From an uncultured Chloroflexota bacterium (GTDB lineage: Bacteria > Chloroflexota > Anaerolineae > Aggregatilineales > Phototrophicaceae), in NCBI GenBank assembly GCA_937864975.1, contig CALMDI010000513.1:1-9325 (forward strand): a stretch of DNA of 9,325 nt, read 5' to 3'. Position numbers and translations under genes: made by a program. Under the pieces are notes generated by a model that did not search any database, was not told the origin of the DNA, and saw only the letters and a program-made list of their open reading frames with translations. Of the stretch, positions 1-3,874 are shown piece after piece (the stretch's first letter is position 1; every line of letters starts with the position of its first letter).

Positions 1-478
1 CGCCCGGGCGGCGGCCGTAGCGGTCGCGCAGCCAGGCGGCGTCGCGGACGCCGATCACCGCATCGCTCAGCTGCGCGGCCATCGACCGCCACAGCAGCTG
101 CAGCTCGCGCCACGGCGGCCGGCCCTCGTCGAGGGCCGCCAGGTCGAGCGGCTCGGTTCGCCACAGCCAGTCGGCCGCGGCCGGCTCGGCGAGCGCCGGC
201 CAGCTGGCGAGCAGCACATCGTCGACCGCGGCGTAGAGCTTCAGCCGCTCGGCGACGCGCATCGCGCGGTCGTTCGGGAAGCCGAAACCGATGGCGTGGC
301 GCTGCCCCCAGCCGATCTCGCGCTCGAGCAGCGTCGCGGCGACCTGGTGGAACGGCCCGCCCGCGCGTACCAGCCCGGTGTTGGCGTCGGCGGCCACCAT
401 GACGTCGCAGACCTGGCACGCCAGCACCGGCTCGCCGCGCATCAGCACGCGGCGCGAGACGCCGCCGTAGTGGGCAAC
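1..478 (-). CDS. C-terminal part of a GNAT-like N-acetyltransferase, probably from a different genome
   Basis: Reading the minus strand in the frame with codons at 470-472 and 2-4 gives an open frame of about 158 codons that runs off the left edge. It contains HYGGVSRRVLMRGEP, then a CQVCDVMV segment, and then GFGFPNDRAMRVAERLKLY. The last is the typical end of a GNAT fold, in which a GFPN turn is followed by the helix carrying the R-x-x-x-LGL-like sequence. From memory of the family this resembles Eis-like GNAT proteins, which move an acyl group from acyl-CoA to an amine. The substrate cannot be told. No start codon belongs to it: the family-like sequence begins abruptly near 478, where it meets a WXG100-like gene in another frame. 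Its GC is about 76 % (365 of 480 bases) against about 59 % just to the right, so it is probably foreign or misassembled. The coding call is fairly firm, the family call moderate. Confidence 0.6.
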
Positions 479-627
479 CAGGCGATCGGCGCGCCAAAGC
501 CCGTGGCGATCAGCACCATCGACATGCCCGTCATCACGACGTCGAACACCTGAATGATGTCTCCGGTCGTACCAAGCGTGTCTGCCATCGAATTGACGGC
601 GTCATAATCTATTAATACGTCAGCCAT
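442..627 (-). CDS. Fourth WXG100-like paralogue, cut off by the chimeric join
   Basis: The first residues, MADVLIDYDAVNSM, match the start of the 1007-1300 protein (MADVIMDYDMMRAM), so this is a member of the same small-protein family. The start is well supported: AAAGGAGA lies at 634-641, 6 nt before the ATG, and the gap to the previous gene is 41 nt. About 45 to 49 residues look authentic, ending in a hydrophobic stretch (residues 27-48, VFDVVMTGMSMVLIATGFG) unlike the charged helices of its siblings. From about residue 50 the frame reads out-of-frame acetyltransferase sequence and stops at 442-444. The natural C-terminus is therefore missing, and the 61-residue product is probably an artefact or a broken gene. 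The hydrophobic part could be a membrane helix, so this paralogue may have a different job from the others. Family assignment rests mainly on the N-terminal match and position. Confidence 0.6.
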   Translation of the reverse strand: MADVLIDYDAVNSMADTLGTTGDIIQVFDVVMTGMSMVLIATGFGAPIAWLPTTAASRAAC

Positions 628-668
628 TGCTGGTCTCCTTTCGTGTCAGGTCGAGGGGTCTGGTTGCG

Positions 669-986
669 TTAGAACCCGAAGATACTGCCGATAGCGCCGA
701 TGGGGTTGGAGAGCATGTCGTCCAGCTCGCGCAGCGTGTCCAGCGTCTTGTTGACGCCGCTCGTGAACTGGCTGGTGAAACCGAGCGCCTCCTCGATCTT
801 GGCGACGATAAATTCGGAGCACTCTGCCTGGAACGCATCCGCGCCTTCGCCCTGCCACGATGGTCCGACCAGCGCGCCCAGCGACTGTTGAACCACGTTC
901 TTGGCTTGTTCAGCAACGTCCACCTGCTTCAGCACCGAATTCAGCGCGTCTTCCAGTTCGTCAATGATGACAGAAAACAGTCCCAT
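669..986 (-). CDS. WXG100-family small protein (ESAT-6-like)
   Basis: This is a 105-residue helical protein with the WXG100 hallmark in its middle: W44-Q45-G46 in GPSWQGEGADAFQAE, flanked by two amphipathic helices (about 5-38 and 50-92). WXG100 proteins are small helical hairpins, usually around 100 residues and often dimeric, that are exported by or help assemble type VII (ESX) secretion systems. The ATG has AAGGAGA (994-1000) 7 nt upstream. It lies 20 nt after the 1007-1300 gene and 41 nt before the truncated paralogue, so the set is one operon. The C-terminus ends in a hydrophobic Gly/Phe/Ile tail (NPIGAIGSIFGF), which is unusual for the family. I see no canonical Y-x-x-x-D/E export signal. 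The family call is firm. That it is secreted is inference, because no secretion ATPase is in view. Confidence 0.85.
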   Translation of the reverse strand: MGLFSVIIDELEDALNSVLKQVDVAEQAKNVVQQSLGALVGPSWQGEGADAFQAECSEFIVAKIEEALGFTSQFTSGVNKTLDTLRELDDMLSNPIGAIGSIFGF

Positions 987-1006
987 GGTTTCGTCTCCTT
1001 ATCGTC

Positions 1007-1300
1007 CTATTTGAACCGGCTCGCCGCCGTCGTATCGCCCTCTTCCATGAAAGCCCGCGCGCCGTTGACGTCGCCCGCCAGCTCGTTCAGCTTACCGTTG
1101 ATCTGCTTCGTGAACGGGATGATCCCGCTTTCGATCAGTTCCTGAAGCTTCTGCCCGCCCTTGCCGACCAGAGCGCCGCCATCGATCATACCCTGCACGC
1201 TCGACAGCCCGCTCTCAATGTCGTCGAGCGCATTCGAGGCGTTGACAAATGCGCTGTTCATTGCCCGCATCATGTCATAATCCATAATGACATCAGCCAT
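1007..1300 (-). CDS. WXG100-like small protein lacking the tryptophan
   Basis: This 97-residue protein has predicted helices at about 8-38 and 48-86 around a Gly-rich turn, GGALVGKGGQKL. The turn aligns with GGGWKGVGADAF of the 1350-1652 protein, so the W-x-G position reads L44-V45-G46: the glycine is kept and the tryptophan is lost. Its N-terminus matches the truncated fourth paralogue. The ATG follows AAAGGGAGA (1306-1314) by 5 nt. The spacing of 20 nt to the next gene and 49 nt from the previous one places it within the operon. In known ESX pairs one partner often lacks or varies the motif and forms a heterodimer with a canonical partner, so pairing with the 1350-1652 or 669-986 protein is plausible but not shown. 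No enzymatic residues are seen. Confidence 0.75.
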   Translation of the reverse strand: MADVIMDYDMMRAMNSAFVNASNALDDIESGLSSVQGMIDGGALVGKGGQKLQELIESGIIPFTKQINGKLNELAGDVNGARAFMEEGDTTAASRFK

Positions 1301-1349
1301 GTCGTTCTCCCTTTCCTAATTTATCTGCTAACGAAAAGCGAGCACCCGG

Positions 1350-1652
1350 TTACAGCGATGCGAAGTAGCTGAGGATGGTCTGTTCCGCGTCGTTGAACAT
1401 CTGGCTTATCCGGCGCGTCTCGGTACCCGCCACCTCAAAACCGGTCTTAAGAATGTCCAGCTTGGGCAAGACCTCGTTGAGCATCTCGTCGTAGAATGCG
1501 TCCGCGCCGACGCCCTTCCAGCCGCCGCCCTGGAGATCGCCGACGAGCCGCTGAATACGCTGCATGTGATCATTCACCGAGTCGGCAAAGCGATCCATTG
1601 ACTGTGCAATGCTGTCCATATCGTCGTACTGAATCTGGAGCTTTTGAGCCAT
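1350..1652 (-). CDS. WXG100-family small protein, first gene of the operon
   Basis: This is a 100-residue protein with a canonical WXG turn (W45-K46-G47 in GGGWKGVGADAFYDEM) between two long helices (about 9-40 and 50-97). Length, motif position and helix pattern fit WXG100/ESAT-6-like proteins closely. The ATG at 1650-1652 is preceded by AAGGGAG (1660-1666) at about 7 nt, and a strong promoter lies about 130 nt further upstream. It is thus the promoter-proximal gene of a set of at least four paralogues. No Y-x-x-x-D/E signal is visible near the C-terminus, which ends AEQTILSYFASL. In Chloroflexota, WXG100-like proteins often sit beside FHA, PP2C or FtsK-type genes, and two of those partner types are directly upstream here. 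The role as a type VII-like substrate or chaperone is inference from family and context. Confidence 0.88.
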   Translation of the reverse strand: MAQKLQIQYDDMDSIAQSMDRFADSVNDHMQRIQRLVGDLQGGGWKGVGADAFYDEMLNEVLPKLDILKTGFEVAGTETRRISQMFNDAEQTILSYFASL

Positions 1653-1772
1653 GCGTAACTCCCTTCAACACTGTGCAAACGAAGCCGATAGAAATAGTGC
1701 GCTGCTGCGCGTGGCGGTCTGCGGTGCGTTCGATAAGGACCTCCTGGAATTTTTGATCGGTGTAGCGAACTT
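1653..1772 (-). other. 5' leader of the WXG100 operon
   Basis: The stretch between the predicted transcription start (near 1772) and the first ATG is about 120 nt long. It holds a perfect but orphan Shine-Dalgarno, AGGAGGT (minus strand, 1739-1745), with no ATG, GTG or TTG at a usable distance. It also holds a small GC-rich hairpin (1698-1711, arms GCGC, loop of four). I recognise no known riboswitch and see no worthwhile reading frame. The leader may carry post-transcriptional control, but nothing proves it. Confidence 0.35.
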
Positions 1773-1779
1773 ATGTGCC

Positions 1780-1808
1780 AGTGTATGAGAGAAAAATGAG
1801 CGTGTCAA
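1780..1808 (-). promoter_or_regulatory. Sigma70-type promoter for the WXG100 operon
   Basis: On the minus strand a perfect -35 box TTGACA (1803-1808) is followed after exactly 17 nt by a -10 box TACACT (1780-1785, four of six consensus bases). The surrounding DNA is clearly AT-richer than the genes. It sits in the 236-nt gap between the PP2C gene and the first WXG100 gene, so the small proteins can be made independently of the signalling genes upstream. I see no convincing rho-independent terminator after the PP2C stop, so read-through from the signalling operon is also possible. Confidence 0.65.
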
Positions 1809-1816
1809 CGAAACTA

Positions 1817-1830
1817 TTACGTAACATTAC
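1817..1830. promoter_or_regulatory. Possible operator: nested TTAC/GTAA palindromes
   Basis: Directly upstream of the -35 box is TTACGTAACATTAC. It contains the perfect palindrome TTACGTAA (1817-1824), overlapping a second inverted repeat GTAA-CA-TTAC (1821-1830). The position, 9 nt upstream of TTGACA, suits an activator or repressor site. It could also be chance in an AT-rich gap, as only one such cluster was noticed. Confidence 0.3.
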
Positions 1831-1888
1831 AGCTTTTTTACAGGTGTTTATGCCTCTCCCATCACTGGCAACGAGTTTTTTACACTTG

Positions 1889-3847
1889 CTAGGGTGCGAC
1901 CGGCTCTGTGCCATCCGGTAAAGCAGCGCCCGCGCCGAACTCAAAGTCTTCTGGTGTCGGCGGCGTGTCCGGTGTTGGCGGGGTGAGGCGTGGGACGCCG
2001 CTCAGACTGCCCGCGAGCAGCAGCACCCCGGAGCTTACCCAGCCGCGCGCGCCGCCGGGAAGCTCGATGAAGTACCAGCCAGCGCTGCTGTTCACGCCAA
2101 GCACCCGCGCGGACTCGCCCGCGTTGAGCGACCCGACCCGCTCAAACCCGGCGCCCGCGCCGCGCCGCACGTTGGCGCTCTGCGCCTGCTCCGGGTTGAC
2201 CATGACCCGCGGCGTCAACGGCTCTGCCTGTTCGAGCGTGGAGACAGAAATCCAGCCTTGCTCGCCCTCAAGCGCGCCGTCGAGGATCTGCACGTGCCGA
2301 AGGAGAGTGCTTTCAGATTCGGGGTGCGTCCGTACCACCTCGTCAACGAGGTGCACCGTCGTGCCCGCCTCGATATCCAGCGTGTCCATCACTTCCGGCA
2401 CGGGCGCGCCGACCGGACTCAGAACGTACAGCGGTGCTTTTGCAGACAGGACGACGCCGTCATCCCCGGCAGCCTGGAGCAGCAGCGCCGCGCGCGCTTC
2501 CGGCGGCACGCCTGGCTGCGGCGTGCGGGTTGCCAGCGCCGGGTTGAGCGTGACCGTCGGGTTCGCCGCCGCAGCGCGTGACGTTGCGGATGCTGTAGGG
2601 CGCGGCGTGAGCGAGGGCGTGCTCGTCGGTCGTTCCGTCGCCGTTACCGTGGGTGAGGGGGTCGGCGTCGGGCGAGGCGTGCGCGTGAGGGTCGGGGTAG
2701 GGCTAAGGGTCGGCATACGGGTTGCGGTCGCGGTGGAGGCGCGCGCGACCAGGGTGCTGGTTGGCTTTGTCGGCGCGACTACCGCCTGCACGGTTGCTGT
2801 GAGACTCGGGCGCGGTGTTGGCGTGCGCGTGGCGGTCGGACGGCGGGTTTCCGTAGGGAGCGGAGTTTCGCTCAGGACGCTGACGACACTCGCGCCGGTC
2901 GGCGACATTTCCTCCGTGGCGACACTCACGGCGACCAGAACGGCGTCGGTTTCTTCCGCGGCTGCCAGCGCGGTTTGTGTGGGCGGAGCGGCAGGGTTTC
3001 GGTTCCACAGCGCCAGCGCGCCGAGGATGAGGAGCGCAATGAGCAGCGCCAGCACGCCAAGCCCAAGAAGGGAGCGCGAACGCGGCGCGGAGCCGAGGCG
3101 CACGATGATGACGGTGACATTGTCGGGCGCGCCGCGCCGCCGCGCCAGCGCGACCAGCTTGCGCGCTGCCGACTTCGCCGGGGAATTCCTGATCGCGTCC
3201 AGAATTTCATGCGTCTCGACCAGATCCCACAAGCCGTCGCTGCACAGGATGAACACGTCGCCCTGCTGCGGCTCGATCTGGTTGTAATTGGGCTGAATCG
3301 TCGTCGGCTGACCGATGAACGCGGTCACGTTGACGTTGCGCGAGCGCCTGGCTTCCTCATGAGTAATGAGTCCCTGCTCAAGCTGGTGCGCCAGCACGCT
3401 CTGGTCGCGCGATAACAGTTCGACATAGCTGCCGCGAATGTGATAGACGCGGCTGTCGCCCACATTGAAGATCAGCGCGGTGCCGGATGGCAGGATCGCC
3501 AAACCGGCGGCAGTCGCGCCGATCCGCGCCAGCCCGACCGTTTGCGCCTGCTCGCGCACGTGGGGGTTGGCGGGTGCGAGCGCGCTCTGGAGGCGCGCCA
3601 GCGGGTCGGCAGCCGCGGCGTCGGGCGCGTAATAGACGCGCGTGAATTCGGCAATCGCCGCCTGGCTGGCGACGTCGCCGCCGCCCATGCCGCCCATGCC
3701 GTCTGCGACAATAAACACCGCGCCGCCGCGCTCCTGCTCAGAGTCGGGGCGCGGCACCAGCACCGTAAACGAGTCTTCGTTTCGGCTGCGCTTTAGCCCG
3801 GCATCGGTTAAGCCGGCGACGTCCATTGGTGGTAGATGTTCAGCCAT
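1889..3847 (-). CDS. Membrane-anchored PP2C-type Ser/Thr protein phosphatase with SH3-like outer domains
   Basis: This protein should remove phosphate from phospho-Ser/Thr proteins in the cytoplasm, using two metal ions. Residues about 8-250 are a full PP2C domain: RNED (22-25), ADGMGG (48-53), GDSR (130-133), SDG (203-205) and PDN (241-243) carry the expected metal-binding aspartates. A membrane helix follows (259-280), then a Thr/Pro-rich stalk (about 325-447), then two SH3-like modules (about 461-540 and 547-612), the second clearly of bacterial SH3b type (ANVRRG ... GWYFIEL ... GWVSS). A Pro-rich tail ends the protein. Bacterial SH3b domains often bind cell-wall material, so the outer part may sense or hold the envelope. 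The plan resembles mycobacterial PstP, but the outer region of about 370 residues is much longer. The ATG follows the vWA/FHA gene by 27 nt with only a weak ribosome site (GCGGGTG), suggesting coupled expression. No partner kinase is in the window. Confidence 0.92.
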   Translation of the reverse strand: MAEHLPPMDVAGLTDAGLKRSRNEDSFTVLVPRPDSEQERGGAVFIVADGMGGMGGGDVASQAAIAEFTRVYYAPDAAAADPLARLQSALAPANPHVREQAQTVGLARIGATAAGLAILPSGTALIFNVGDSRVYHIRGSYVELLSRDQSVLAHQLEQGLITHEEARRSRNVNVTAFIGQPTTIQPNYNQIEPQQGDVFILCSDGLWDLVETHEILDAIRNSPAKSAARKLVALARRRGAPDNVTVIIVRLGSAPRSRSLLGLGVLALLIALLILGALALWNRNPAAPPTQTALAAAEETDAVLVAVSVATEEMSPTGASVVSVLSETPLPTETRRPTATRTPTPRPSLTATVQAVVAPTKPTSTLVARASTATATRMPTLSPTPTLTRTPRPTPTPSPTVTATERPTSTPSLTPRPTASATSRAAAANPTVTLNPALATRTPQPGVPPEARAALLLQAAGDDGVVLSAKAPLYVLSPVGAPVPEVMDTLDIEAGTTVHLVDEVVRTHPESESTLLRHVQILDGALEGEQGWISVSTLEQAEPLTPRVMVNPEQAQSANVRRGAGAGFERVGSLNAGESARVLGVNSSAGWYFIELPGGARGWVSSGVLLLAGSLSGVPRLTPPTPDTPPTPEDFEFGAGAALPDGTEPVAP

Positions 3848-3874
3848 GCTTCACCCGCCGGAGGGATGCCGATC

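Noticed and set aside
296..553. Plus-strand open frame across the GC-rich left end
   Set aside because: It crosses the chimeric join and is antisense to the acetyltransferase-like frame. It shows no domain.
442..1652. Calling the locus a proven type VII secretion system
   Set aside because: No FtsK/SpoIIIE-type ATPase, membrane channel or protease component is visible, and the left side is interrupted by the chimeric join.
1790..1889. Rho-independent terminator after the PP2C gene
   Set aside because: The T-runs in this gap lie on the plus strand and no GC-rich stem precedes a T-run on the transcribed strand.
1908..3287. Plus-strand open frame of 459 codons opposite the PP2C gene
   Set aside because: Low-complexity Val/Gly/Arg translation that mirrors the Thr-Pro stalk. 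The PP2C motifs on the minus strand are complete.
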